Assembly: GCF_947301925.1 (NCBI RefSeq)
Contig: NZ_CAMYUE010000002.1
Span: forward strand, 378,131-442,130
Origin: an uncultured Ruminococcus sp.
GTDB lineage: Bacteria > Bacillota > Clostridia > Oscillospirales > Ruminococcaceae
Direction of reading: 5' to 3'
DNA: 64,000 nucleotides
The position numbers were made by a program, and so were the translations under genes. Positions 1-8,698 of the stretch are shown here, one piece after another (positions within the stretch are counted from its first letter, which is position 1; every line of letters begins with the position of its first letter). The notes beneath the pieces were generated by a model that was given only the letters and a program-made list of their open reading frames with translations, was not told the origin of the DNA and ran no database searches.

Positions 1-258
1 CACAAGGCCGTCCGTCTTCTTCAGCTCGTTGTCCTTGATTATGCCGCTGCCGCCGTGACGGAATGAAACCTCCGCCACAGTCGTCCCCCCTGCCTGATAG
101 GGTCTCACCATATGCTCAAAGGGAACGCCCAGACTGCGGCTCAGCTCGGTATAATCGTCAGTAGGCGGCATATCCGCGCTTTCTCTTGTCCATATGCCGC
201 TGTCTCCCGAGGTAAAGCCGCCGAGGGCGAAATCATCGTCAATAAAGATATCCCTCAT
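1..258 (-). CDS. PgeF-like (YfiH/laccase-domain) protein, N-terminal part only
   Basis: The first 86 codons of a minus-strand gene are visible; the rest lies beyond the left edge. The translation has an FTSGDSG segment, then LSRSLGV, a PYQAGGTTVAEV stretch and TDGLV at the edge. This order matches the start of the YfiH/PgeF family (FTTR-GG, LG, QVHG-x-V, DGLVT), cytoplasmic enzymes that clear mis-incorporated L-Ser-containing peptidoglycan precursors. The family's active-site His and Cys residues lie outside the window. The start is one base after the stop of the upstream lipoprotein gene, so the two are probably co-translated. Assignment rests on motif spacing only. Confidence 0.5.
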   Translation of the reverse strand, partial: MRDIFIDDDFALGGFTSGDSGIWTRESADMPPTDDYTELSRSLGVPFEHMVRPYQAGGTTVAEVSFRHGGSGIIKDNELKKTDGLV

Positions 259-259
259 A

Positions 260-1279
260 CTATTCCCTGCTCCTGCGCTTTCTTTTTATAAGGACTACCG
301 TGAGTATGACTGCGGCTGTGAGAAGTACATCAGCTCCCACTATGCCGCCTGCCAGCGCCTTTTTTCCGTCGGCGGTAAGCTGCTTTTCGCCGTGCTCCAC
401 AGTCACATAGCTGAAGCCCGTTGTACGGAGCGTCTTGTCCACGGTCTCCGCAATGGCCTCATGTCCGGCCGCATTGGGGTGGATATCGAACTGTCCTATG
501 CGTGTGAGCTCTCCCGCACGCCCCTTGAAATCCGAGGCAACGTCTATGACTCTGTAGCCCCTTGCAGCGTTCTTTGTGATTATGGTGTTGAGCCTGCCTA
601 TCTTCTCGTCGGAGAACTCGGTCACCATGCTGAAATCGCTGTAATACTCCAGAGGATCGTACAGAGTCTGGATAAAGACCTTTCCCTCCGTCCGCTTCAG
701 CAGCTCCTCGGAGATCACCGCCATATTGTCGCTGAAGTGATCGAGAGCCCTGTCCACATCGCCGTCCATGGTCATAAAAGCAGTTGCAGCGCTGAACAGA
801 TCGAATCTGCCCGAATCGAATGTACCGCTCTCGTCAACTCCCAGACTCATTATAAGTGCAAGCATTATATCCAGCAGGTCGTTGCCGCCGATGGATACCA
901 CAACGGCGTCGCTGTCGGCAAGGTCCGTGTCAAGCTCTCCGCTTTTCAGCAACTCTATGAAGTCATCGGACGTATCTCCCGACACAGCCCTGTTGACCAT
1001 GGTATGTCCGCATTGGCCCTCCAGCTGGGCAGTATACCTCTCGCCCAGTATATTCGCATAGGAGCGGCAGTGGTAGAGATCATCGGAGGCATAGCCCTCC
1101 AGTCCGTAGCCCGAGGCTATGGAATCCCCCAGGAACAGTATCTTCGGCGGCACCTCCGTCTCGTGTACCTCCTCCCATTCGGGTATCTCGGTCATGGTGC
1201 AGGAGGACAGACACGCCGCCGTCACAACGGCACACGCCGCTGCCGCAAGCCTTTTTACAGCATTCTTGGGATAAAGCAT
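260..1279 (-). CDS. SGNH/GDSL-type lipoprotein hydrolase
   Basis: A 339-residue exported esterase/lipase-type protein. The N-terminus has a lysine/arginine start, a hydrophobic stretch and a lipobox (LSSC, Cys near residue 27), so it should be lipid-anchored outside the membrane. The SGNH blocks are clear: GDSIASGYG near 51 (nucleophile Ser), SIGGNDLLD near 130 (block III) and DIHPNAAGH near 265 (catalytic Asp/His). Residues about 310-333 form a hydrophobic segment followed by KRKRR, so a second membrane anchor is likely; lipid and C-terminal anchors together are unusual. The substrate may be an acetylated polysaccharide or a lipid; the sequence does not say. Confidence 0.85.
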   Translation of the reverse strand: MLYPKNAVKRLAAAACAVVTAACLSSCTMTEIPEWEEVHETEVPPKILFLGDSIASGYGLEGYASDDLYHCRSYANILGERYTAQLEGQCGHTMVNRAVSGDTSDDFIELLKSGELDTDLADSDAVVVSIGGNDLLDIMLALIMSLGVDESGTFDSGRFDLFSAATAFMTMDGDVDRALDHFSDNMAVISEELLKRTEGKVFIQTLYDPLEYYSDFSMVTEFSDEKIGRLNTIITKNAARGYRVIDVASDFKGRAGELTRIGQFDIHPNAAGHEAIAETVDKTLRTTGFSYVTVEHGEKQLTADGKKALAGGIVGADVLLTAAVILTVVLIKRKRRSRE

Positions 1280-1405
1280 CTTCTCATCTCCTTTTCATAA
1301 TTATATCATATGAGCCTGAAAATAGCAACAGACGCTGCATAAAAATATCCCCCTGCATACACAGGGGGATATCCTTTCAGCGGACCTGATGTCCGTTGTC
1401 ATTTC

Positions 1406-4105
1406 TTATGAGAAAGAAACGTTGTCGATGAGAACAGCTGTATCATAGATGGAATCACCAACGTCTGTTACGCTGAATCTCAGTGAGATGTACTTGCCTA
1501 CGCACTGGCTTACGTCGATATTGACCTTCTTCCAGCCTGTCTCGTAGCAGGTGTGGTCACCGCCGTCGAAATCGATGCCGCTTACAGGAGTCCACTGTGA
1601 AGTGTTTACCGACTCGTATGCAGCAGAAAGGACCTCAACATCGTTTACGTCGTAGATAGTAGCATAGAATCTGTCATCATACTGTGAACCTACATACTCC
1701 ATAGGCTCCTCTGATACGAAGTCATAGTAGAAGCTGAGTGTCTCTGCGCCCTCGGGGATCTTGAAGGTCTGTGAGAGATAGCTTCCCTCTGTACCGCCGC
1801 TGATGTAGACATTCTCACCTGAGCCTACACCTGTTGTGAGGATAGCCATACGATTATTGCTTATAGTATCGATAGATCCGAGCTGAGTAATAACTCTTGC
1901 ATCTCCGCCCTTCTTCCAGCCGGGAATAAAGAGGTTGAGTGTTGTGAGCGGCCATAATGTCTTTTCAAAATCGCCGTTTATAAGGTTACCTGTGTCGATA
2001 AGAGCATCGCCGTCACCATATAAAACAGGAGTACCGCCATCTCCGTCATCACTGCCGTATGTGGAAATGCAGTTTGAATAAGCAGTACCAACTGTATCAC
2101 CTGAGAGCATATCCTCAAAGAGATCAACAGCAAAGGGGATAGCATAATCAGCATAAACAGAATTGTGGAAGCCTAAAACTGCGCTTGCACCTGAGTTGAT
2201 GAAAGCATCGCCCAGACCGTAGAAGTAATCAGCGCCTGCACCGAAGCTCTCGCAGGTACAGAGAGCTACAACAGAATCATCGAGCTTTCCGCCGCTGTAG
2301 TAATCGCTGAACAGCTTGGGAAGAACAACATAGTAGGGATCTTCCGAATCCTCTGTCATTATAGCAGAGATCCTGTCCTCTTCCCAGTCATGAGAATGAG
2401 CATCGATGTTATCTTCCGAGCAGATCTCATTTGTGAGCATAATGGTAGTTGTTCCGATCTCATCAAAATCAGCATAGAGGCCGTGCATTACGATATAAGT
2501 AATCTCCTTGCCTGTAAGCTCTGACTTGAGCTCATCAACTGTAACTGTATCATCATATGATACTGAAGCGCCGAGATCCTCCCAACCGTCAAAAAGACTT
2601 TCGGGGACAGAGATCTGGGGAGATACTGCATTGAATACCTTTGCGTCTACGCTGCCTGCGGGCACGCCGTCTGCAATAGGTGCAGTGAGTACAAGATCAG
2701 TCTCTGAAACGACAGAAGAACCGCCGAGTGTTGAGCCCGCGCCTACTTCATCAAGCTTAACAACGCTGATGATGCCTGAGGGATACTTGAAGGTGAATAC
2801 CTTGCTTGCTTCGTTATAACGGATGCTTCCTTCCTTGATAAGGCTGAAGGGCTTGTTCTCTGTGCCGTTCTCAGAAAGGCTTTCGAGAAGAGCCTGTGTC
2901 TGTGCAACCTTTTCCTCAATAGGAAGAGCATGGAAGCTGTCGCTGTTGATAAGGCCTGATATAGCGTTCTTTACTTCCTGAATACAAGCCTTCTGGTCGT
3001 CTGAGAAGTCCTCATAAACCACTACAGCGATATCGTTGGAGATATAATCGCCGTCAGCGTCGGTTCCCTTTGCAACGAAGCTGTAATCCTTCTTTGCGGA
3101 AATATCCAGATCCAGCTTGCAGCTGTAGATGCCGTCGCCCTGCATATCGTCGCCGCTGACGCTGAATTTGCCGTCGTCGAGCATAGAAGCAACAACGGAA
3201 TCTGTTGAAGCGTCATAAAGTGTAACAGAGGTTACGTCAAGCTCTGTCTGAGCGTAGAAGTATACTGTCTTTGTGCCTGCTGACTTATGGATCTCCTTCT
3301 CGCTTGCGGAGAGTACAAGATCCTCAGTGGGCTGGGGCTTATCCTCGGGATCGATAACAACTGATGTAAGCTTGTAGTTATCAACTGTAGCGGTGTAGTC
3401 ATCACCCTTGTCGGCAACATTGCCTACGAAGCCGAAGGTGACGCTTCCGCCTGCGGGGATAGCATTTGTCCATAATGTGCTTGCAACCGTATATCTGTTA
3501 TCCTCAGTGCCTATTAGCCTTGCATCCCAGAGATCGGTTATTGTGAAGTTGGTATCAAAGGCAAGTGTCCATGCCTCAAGGGGAGCGTCGGTGTTGTTGG
3601 TTATAGTTACCTCACCGCGCATACCCGTGTTCCATTCGTCGGTGTAGTTCACGCTTACATCGTAGTCCTCTGTAACATCAACACGCTGGCTGCAGAGCTC
3701 GAATGCTGTGGGAGCGACAGCCTCTTCCTCGGTTGCGAGGATATAGCCGAAGCTTACGCTGTGGTCGGGAGCTACCTCATAGTTCCAGCCGAGGTTCTTT
3801 ACGATATACTCTGAATCCTCATTGCTGTATACAGATGCATTCCACATATATGTGGGTGTTCCTTCGAGGTCATACTTGAGAGCCCAGTTGAGTATGGGCT
3901 CATCGCCTGTGTTTGTGAGGGTAACACAGATACTCTGTGCGCCTGTCCATGACTGCTCAACGGAATATGTCACATCATATCCGTCATAGCTGTAAACTGT
4001 TACATCAGCTGCGTGTGCGAATATAGCAGCCGGAACGAATGTGGTCACCAGTGCTGCGCTGAGGATACCGCTGGCAGCACGTCTCATAAATTTGCTTGTT
4101 CCCAT
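1406..4105 (-). CDS. Secreted protein with two cellulose-binding-like modules, a CHAT/caspase-like domain and a C-terminal jelly roll
   Basis: 899 residues. A Sec signal peptide (1-33, cut near AHA-AD) is followed by two beta modules rich in W and Y (about 34-125 and 145-250) that resemble CBM2-type folds. A domain at about 262-455, with SGDDMQGDG, recurs in the anti-sigma protein upstream. Residues 480-700 look like a clan CD cysteine protease: a His in IVMHG (541), then ALCTCESFGAG (Cys 618) and an SGASAVLG stretch, as in CHAT domains. The tail (705-899) resembles a carbohydrate-binding jelly roll. The start has AAAAGGAG five bases upstream. I infer a cellulose- or wall-bound surface protease controlled by the neighbouring sigma/anti-sigma pair. 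Catalysis is unproven. Confidence 0.65.
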   Translation of the reverse strand: MGTSKFMRRAASGILSAALVTTFVPAAIFAHAADVTVYSYDGYDVTYSVEQSWTGAQSICVTLTNTGDEPILNWALKYDLEGTPTYMWNASVYSNEDSEYIVKNLGWNYEVAPDHSVSFGYILATEEEAVAPTAFELCSQRVDVTEDYDVSVNYTDEWNTGMRGEVTITNNTDAPLEAWTLAFDTNFTITDLWDARLIGTEDNRYTVASTLWTNAIPAGGSVTFGFVGNVADKGDDYTATVDNYKLTSVVIDPEDKPQPTEDLVLSASEKEIHKSAGTKTVYFYAQTELDVTSVTLYDASTDSVVASMLDDGKFSVSGDDMQGDGIYSCKLDLDISAKKDYSFVAKGTDADGDYISNDIAVVVYEDFSDDQKACIQEVKNAISGLINSDSFHALPIEEKVAQTQALLESLSENGTENKPFSLIKEGSIRYNEASKVFTFKYPSGIISVVKLDEVGAGSTLGGSSVVSETDLVLTAPIADGVPAGSVDAKVFNAVSPQISVPESLFDGWEDLGASVSYDDTVTVDELKSELTGKEITYIVMHGLYADFDEIGTTTIMLTNEICSEDNIDAHSHDWEEDRISAIMTEDSEDPYYVVLPKLFSDYYSGGKLDDSVVALCTCESFGAGADYFYGLGDAFINSGASAVLGFHNSVYADYAIPFAVDLFEDMLSGDTVGTAYSNCISTYGSDDGDGGTPVLYGDGDALIDTGNLINGDFEKTLWPLTTLNLFIPGWKKGGDARVITQLGSIDTISNNRMAILTTGVGSGENVYISGGTEGSYLSQTFKIPEGAETLSFYYDFVSEEPMEYVGSQYDDRFYATIYDVNDVEVLSAAYESVNTSQWTPVSGIDFDGGDHTCYETGWKKVNIDVSQCVGKYISLRFSVTDVGDSIYDTAVLIDNVSFS

Positions 4106-4240
4106 TTTTACTCCTTTTGATAGTTAGTGTTTTTTAAAATAAGATAAATTATGTGCGGCAATATGTATCAGGGATCAGCCTATCCTGAAAGCAGCTCGCA
4201 CGGAAACAAACAAATATAATCATATCATACAAATGGCCGC

Positions 4241-4316
4241 ATCAAGGAGCCGTATGGCTCTGAAAGGGGGTGGTGCAGCCGTAAAACGGCAAAAAAATAA
4301 ACGCACCTGTGCGCGT
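4241..4316 (-). promoter_or_regulatory. Hairpin-rich leader or spacer upstream of the CBM/CHAT gene
   Basis: This lies within the 529-base gap at 4106-4634. Read on the minus strand it contains a 6-bp stem at 4299-4316 followed by a T-run, a GCCGT/ACGGC hairpin (4278-4290) and a GAGCC/GGCTC hairpin (4247-4260). The order could be a terminator followed by leader hairpins. I compared it by eye with c-di-GMP-I and found only a CGCACAGG fragment, not the full core. AT-rich sequence at 4210-4235 may hold a -10 box, but no convincing -35 is visible. Confidence 0.35.
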
Positions 4317-4568
4317 TCCTATCACGCTCCTTTGGTGTAAGAATTGATAATACTACAATTGCTGAATCTTAATGCGGGAAGTTTTCTTGAATAAGTGATC
4401 TGATCATAAAGCGCTGAATCCATTATATACCGTTGAATTCTCCATGTCAACAATCTTTTTGAAAATAAAATATAAAACGTCACATCGCACAAAACTGCTC
4501 ATTTAAAATGCTGCCGGTTTATTCGTACATCACAAAGACGCGTTAGCCTTAATCAACGTATCAGCGTA

Positions 4569-4604
4569 AAAAAGTCCGCGCAGGGCACAAGAGCTCTGCG
4601 CGGA
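4569..4604 (-). terminator. Intrinsic terminator of the sigma/anti-sigma operon
   Basis: TCCGCGCAG (4575-4583) pairs with CTGCGCGGA (4596-4604), a 9-bp GC-rich stem. On the minus strand it is followed by C and six T. It sits 30 bases after the anti-sigma stop codon. Confidence 0.85.
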
Positions 4605-4634
4605 AAGAAGAATAAAAATGAGAAGTAATGATCA

Positions 4635-5573
4635 TCAGGATATCAGATCGTTTTTTTCAGAAAGATCTATAACAGCAATCACACCATTTGAATATCTGTA
4701 GGTTATCACATAATTTGAATCGGATACGGTTATGCTGTCCTTGCGGACAAGGCTGTGAGGAGCATCTTCCGTTCCGTTATCAGCCAGCTCGTTCAGCAGT
4801 TCGCAGGCCCTTGATACCTTTTCCTCTCTTGACAGAGCCTTGAATCCTTCGCTTTTCATCAGCTCCGATACTGCTCTGTTTACCTCCTTGATATCGGAGA
4901 CCTCTGACTTATCGAAGGTCTTATACACAGTTACGGTGACCTCATTCGACCGGAGGGTGCTGCCTCCAGAGGTGCATTCGGCACAGAATGTGTATTCCGC
5001 AGGCACGGACAGGTCGATATCCAGCATACAGCTGAAAACTCCGTCCCCCTGCATATCGTCGCCGCTGACTGCATTATCGGCATCGTCAAGCATTTCCGTT
5101 CTGCTTCCGTCCTCACTGCCTATAAGAAAGACACCGGAAGCACCGGCAGGCACCTCCGCCGTAAAGCGTACAGGCTTTTTCCCTTCTGCCGCCTTTATCT
5201 CATTTTCCGCGCATGAAAGAGAAATATCATACACGGGCTTCTGCTGTCTTGTTGCTTCGGTAGTCATAACGGTAGTCTTCTCCTTTTGGTCTGTTGCAAT
5301 GTTTCCGCCGCCTCCCAGGCCGTATTCTTTTGCATTTTCGGCTGTCACGGTGACTGAAGCTTCATCAGACTTGATAAAGGCTTCTTCACTGCGATCAAAA
5401 TTTTTATATCCCAGGACTCCCCCCGCTGTCAGAGCCGCTATGGCACAGGCCGCGGCAAGACATGGCTTCCATATGGGCTTTACGGCTTTTTTCTTCGGAT
5501 TATCGGGAGAAGCCTCCTCGATAAGATCGTCGCTTATGCCGTTAAGTGTTTTCAGTATGCGCATCTGCTTCAT
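4635..5573 (-). CDS. Membrane anti-sigma-like protein sharing a domain with the CBM/CHAT protein
   Basis: 312 residues: a short cytoplasmic N-terminus (1-32), one membrane span (about 34-56) and an external Thr/Lys-rich linker. The outer domain (about 115-308) aligns along its length with residues 262-455 of the secreted protein downstream (same SGDDMQGDG, EVNRAVSEL, LADNGTEDAP and final beta strands). It overlaps the sigma gene by ATGA, so the two are translated together. By analogy with RsgI-type anti-sigma factors of cellulolytic Clostridia, whose outer domains mirror the enzymes they control, I infer that this is the sensor and brake for the sigma factor. No classical anti-sigma zinc motif is visible. 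Confidence 0.7.
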   Translation of the reverse strand: MKQMRILKTLNGISDDLIEEASPDNPKKKAVKPIWKPCLAAACAIAALTAGGVLGYKNFDRSEEAFIKSDEASVTVTAENAKEYGLGGGGNIATDQKEKTTVMTTEATRQQKPVYDISLSCAENEIKAAEGKKPVRFTAEVPAGASGVFLIGSEDGSRTEMLDDADNAVSGDDMQGDGVFSCMLDIDLSVPAEYTFCAECTSGGSTLRSNEVTVTVYKTFDKSEVSDIKEVNRAVSELMKSEGFKALSREEKVSRACELLNELADNGTEDAPHSLVRKDSITVSDSNYVITYRYSNGVIAVIDLSEKNDLIS

Positions 5574-6124
5574 AAACTCATCCCCTCCCTCTCCAGGTAA
5601 CGCTTCAGACGGTTCCTTGTCCTTCTCAGCACAGAAACCACCTTTGTCTCTTTAAGTCCATGATCTTCTGCAATTTCTTTTATGGGGCTCATATACCAGT
5701 AACGGCGCAGGAATATGATCCTGTCTGTCTTTGGCAGCCTTCTGAGGAAGCCTTCAAGGCATTCCTGCAATTCCAGCTCCTCTGTCATATCGCAGCTGCT
5801 GTCGGGTATGCACTCCGCAAGCTCGTCAAGAGCAACCTTTACGGTATCGGAGCCTCTTTTTACGGCATGGATCCTTTCATATGCACTCAGGGCGGAATTC
5901 CTGACTATCCTGCCGATATAAGCCTTCAGGCTGTGGGGCTTTACAGGCGGGATAGTTTTCCAGAGCTTCAGGTACGCATCGTTCAGGCACTCCTCAGCGT
6001 CCTCGGTATTCTTCAGTATACCGCAGACTATGGTATTACAGTAAGCGCCGTATTTTTTCTTTGTCTCGATAACAGCGTCCTCGGAGCGTTGGAAATAGAG
6101 CTCTATGATCTGTGTATCTTCCAT
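5570..6124 (-). CDS. ECF-type RNA polymerase sigma factor
   Basis: 184 residues, the usual ECF length. The sigma-2 region includes NTEDAEECLNDAYLKLW (about 40-57) and the sigma-4 helix-turn-helix lies near the end (MSPIKEIAEDHGLKETKVVSVLRRTRNRLK), cytoplasmic and DNA-binding. The ribosome site GGGGGTGG precedes the ATG. The 3' end overlaps the anti-sigma start by four bases. Its promoter TTACAC-17-TATAAT lies at 6240-6268. Its targets probably include the secreted CBM/CHAT gene downstream, because the anti-sigma partner carries that protein's domain. That target assignment is inference. Confidence 0.85.
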   Translation of the reverse strand: MEDTQIIELYFQRSEDAVIETKKKYGAYCNTIVCGILKNTEDAEECLNDAYLKLWKTIPPVKPHSLKAYIGRIVRNSALSAYERIHAVKRGSDTVKVALDELAECIPDSSCDMTEELELQECLEGFLRRLPKTDRIIFLRRYWYMSPIKEIAEDHGLKETKVVSVLRRTRNRLKRYLEREGMSL

Positions 6125-6239
6125 AGTTCCACCCCCTTCACTTATAAAGACAGATTTAAGACGAGATTAATGGAAGAATTTTTGTGAATTTTTTGTTAAT
6201 TGTTTGGTGATACGGAAAGGGCGCTGTGCGCACAGTATC

Positions 6240-6268
6240 ATTATATCACATCTGTCAAGGGGGTGTAA
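6240..6268 (-). promoter_or_regulatory. Promoter of the sigma/anti-sigma operon
   Basis: TTACAC, a 17-base spacer and TATAAT on the minus strand, about 115 bases before the sigma start. A TTGACA also lies inside the spacer but is only 7 bases from the -10. Confidence 0.55.
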
Positions 6269-6313
6269 AAACTAAGCGGCAGGCAGCATCCGTCCGCTTT
6301 ATGTGCAAAAACA

Positions 6314-6339
6314 GAAGGGACGCCCGACGGCGCCCCTTC
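6314..6339 (-). terminator. Intrinsic terminator after the ABC exporter operon
   Basis: GAAGGG (6314-6319) pairs with CCCTTC (6334-6339), with an inner CGCC/GGCG extension through one G-T pair. On the minus strand a TGTTTTT tail follows, 20 bases after the permease stop. Confidence 0.8.
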
Positions 6340-6358
6340 AAACCGGCAAGGTTCGGTA

Positions 6359-8698
6359 TCACTCCTGAATGAGCCTGTACGCCGATATCTTTTTCATTTT
6401 TCCCGACATCACGAAGCTGAATACGAACACCAGCAGCGTCACCGCAGCTGCCGAAACTATTATCAGCAGCGGCTTTGTGATAAGGTCGGCGTTCATAACT
6501 CCGTATCCGCTCAGTATCAGGGTGAACAGCGGATTCATCATGAAGTAGCCCAGCACCGAGCCCGCAGCGGCTGCCAGCACGGTCGTGGGCATCAGCGAAA
6601 GCGAAAGCTGATACCTGAGCTGTGTACTGGTAAAGCCCACAGCCTTCTTTATGCCGAATTCCTTCTCCTTTTTTATGAACACCGTCTTGAGCAGCAGCCT
6701 TATGACAAGCACCACCGTAGCTATACTGAGCAGTATCATTATCATAACTATAAAGCTCACCGCAAATACAGGCATATTATCCTTGCTTCTCTGTCTCCTG
6801 AAGTCGTTGCGCGTACCTGCTACAGCGCTGTCGCCGAGAGCATCTATCCTTTCAAGCACCTCGTCCACCTTCCCGGCGTCTGCGTCGTCCACTCTTACTC
6901 TGAGGTCTCCGTAGACCGTATCCACGCCGAGCTTCCGTGCGGCGCCGTCCGTCACATATATCCTGCTGTTCATAACGGACTGCTGAAGTCCCGTTATAAG
7001 GTATCTTGCGCTTTTTCCGTTATAATCCACGACTACCTCGTCTCCTACGCCGACTCCCAGCTTTTCCGCAACAGTGCTTCCCAGCACCGCCTCGTTGTCC
7101 TCACGCATGATATCCCCTTCATAAACGCCGCAGTAGACATTATCGGGATCGGTAACGTATATCAGCATAACGTCGGAACCCTCTATGTACGCCGTTGCCG
7201 ACCAGAGTCCGTAGACCTGAGATACCCCGTCGACCTTTTCTATCTCATCCCTGACCCTGACGGCCGTTTCGTATGAGCTGTCGTTCAGATCAACATACGC
7301 GTCGGGAGTGTCTCCCTGTATCATGCGCTGAAAATTGGTTATATCCACCTTGGCATTGTAATAGAGCGTAGCCGAAAACTGCGTCACGAACGCCACAGCG
7401 GTGATGACAAGGAAGATTATCATATTCTGTCCCATGTTCTGAAGGGAGCTTTTCAGCGCCAGCAGTATGTTCAGCTCTCCCTTTGTCTCGCTGAGAGGCA
7501 GATGATTCTTTTTGAAGCTGTTTGACTTCAGTCCGAATCTCAGAGCCGTTGCGGGGTGGAGCTTCTTTATCTTCACAGTCGATACTATTACCGCCGCTAT
7601 CACCACTGCAAGTATACCCGCAAGGACCGACGCGGTGATGACGGGACAGAACCTGTTTTTCCATACAATGCCCGATATCTCCCTGATGTACAGATACTCT
7701 ATCACAGGGAAAAGCACATAGGAAAGTATGATACCGATGACCGTTCCCGTAAGTCCGAGAATGACATATTCCGATATCAGCGCAGACCTTATCTGGCCCA
7801 CGGTATGCCCTACTGCACGGAGAGCGCCGATATTCCTGATATCCCTGCTGATATTGTTGTTGACGGTGAAAACTATCATGCAGATACATATAGTTATCAT
7901 TATCAGGGCAAATGCCGCCATGAAGCCTGCAAGTATGTTGACTATGACGGTATATCCGTTCCTGCCCAGTATCCTTGTATATCCGTCAGCGCCTTCGCCG
8001 TTGTCTCCGCGGAGCTTATCAAGCGCATTTTTAAGGCTGGCCTCGGGATCGGTGCCGTCACTGCACTTGACGTACACTATCCGATCCTCCCCGGGATATG
8101 TTTCTCTTTTCGCCTCCTGAAGCTCCCTGAAGCTGTCATCGTCCACCATTGCCAAAAGGTAGTAATAGTAGTTTCCCATAAGCAGGTGCTGATATATGCC
8201 TGCAACGGTATATTCATAGCTTCCCACAGGGGTATCCAGCCTGACGTTGTCCCCGACGCACAGGTTGTTGCTGTAGGCCGTACGCAGATTGAGGTAAAGC
8301 TTTCTGCCGCTCACGCTGTCGTCACGCTCCAGGAATCTGAGCCTGTCATAGCCTGCATTGTCTCCCATTCTCTGTATATACAGGCTCTTGTTCTCCTTTT
8401 CTTTCCCTGTCTTTTCCGAGTATACCGTCAGGTTGTGGATAATGACAGTTTCCTCCGAATGATACTCCGTTATATCCCCGATGCTGTCAAGAGCTCTCTC
8501 TATGGTGTCCTCATCGGCCGCCGTAAACATCAGATAGTCCGCAAGTCCGTCCTCTTTTACATATTCGTCATAAAGCCGCGGATAGGTGGACACCAGCATA
8601 CCCGTATGCAGCAGCATTGTGGATACGGTTATTATGAGCAGGAACACGATGAGCACAGCCCTGTCCTTGCGGAAGCCAGACTTTATAAGCTTTACCAT
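6359..8698 (-). CDS. FtsX-family ABC exporter permease (BceB/MacB-like)
   Basis: 779 residues. There is one membrane span near the N-terminus (about 14-33), a large external domain (34-245), a three-span block (about 250-370, including NIGALRAVGHTVGQIRSALI), a span near 425, a second external domain (about 450-620) and a final three-span FtsX block (about 640-770, KKAVGFTSTQLRYQLSL). This is the duplicated layout of type VII exporters. Its ATG sits inside the last codons of the ATPase gene (7-bp overlap). With the adjacent kinase and regulator it resembles BceAB-RS modules that sense and remove cell-wall-active peptides. Substrate unknown. Confidence 0.85.
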   Translation of the reverse strand: MVKLIKSGFRKDRAVLIVFLLIITVSTMLLHTGMLVSTYPRLYDEYVKEDGLADYLMFTAADEDTIERALDSIGDITEYHSEETVIIHNLTVYSEKTGKEKENKSLYIQRMGDNAGYDRLRFLERDDSVSGRKLYLNLRTAYSNNLCVGDNVRLDTPVGSYEYTVAGIYQHLLMGNYYYYLLAMVDDDSFRELQEAKRETYPGEDRIVYVKCSDGTDPEASLKNALDKLRGDNGEGADGYTRILGRNGYTVIVNILAGFMAAFALIMITICICMIVFTVNNNISRDIRNIGALRAVGHTVGQIRSALISEYVILGLTGTVIGIILSYVLFPVIEYLYIREISGIVWKNRFCPVITASVLAGILAVVIAAVIVSTVKIKKLHPATALRFGLKSNSFKKNHLPLSETKGELNILLALKSSLQNMGQNMIIFLVITAVAFVTQFSATLYYNAKVDITNFQRMIQGDTPDAYVDLNDSSYETAVRVRDEIEKVDGVSQVYGLWSATAYIEGSDVMLIYVTDPDNVYCGVYEGDIMREDNEAVLGSTVAEKLGVGVGDEVVVDYNGKSARYLITGLQQSVMNSRIYVTDGAARKLGVDTVYGDLRVRVDDADAGKVDEVLERIDALGDSAVAGTRNDFRRQRSKDNMPVFAVSFIVMIMILLSIATVVLVIRLLLKTVFIKKEKEFGIKKAVGFTSTQLRYQLSLSLMPTTVLAAAAGSVLGYFMMNPLFTLILSGYGVMNADLITKPLLIIVSAAAVTLLVFVFSFVMSGKMKKISAYRLIQE

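Noticed and set aside
194..1300. Long plus-strand open frame opposite the SGNH lipoprotein gene
   Set aside because: A shadow frame: no ribosome site and no family likeness, while the minus strand has complete SGNH motifs.
4241..4316. c-di-GMP-I riboswitch upstream of the CBM/CHAT gene
   Set aside because: Only a CGCACAGG fragment matches; the rest of the conserved core is missing.
6253..6258. TTGACA as the -35 of the first sigma operon
   Set aside because: Only 7 bases from the -10; TTACAC at the 17-base spacing is better.
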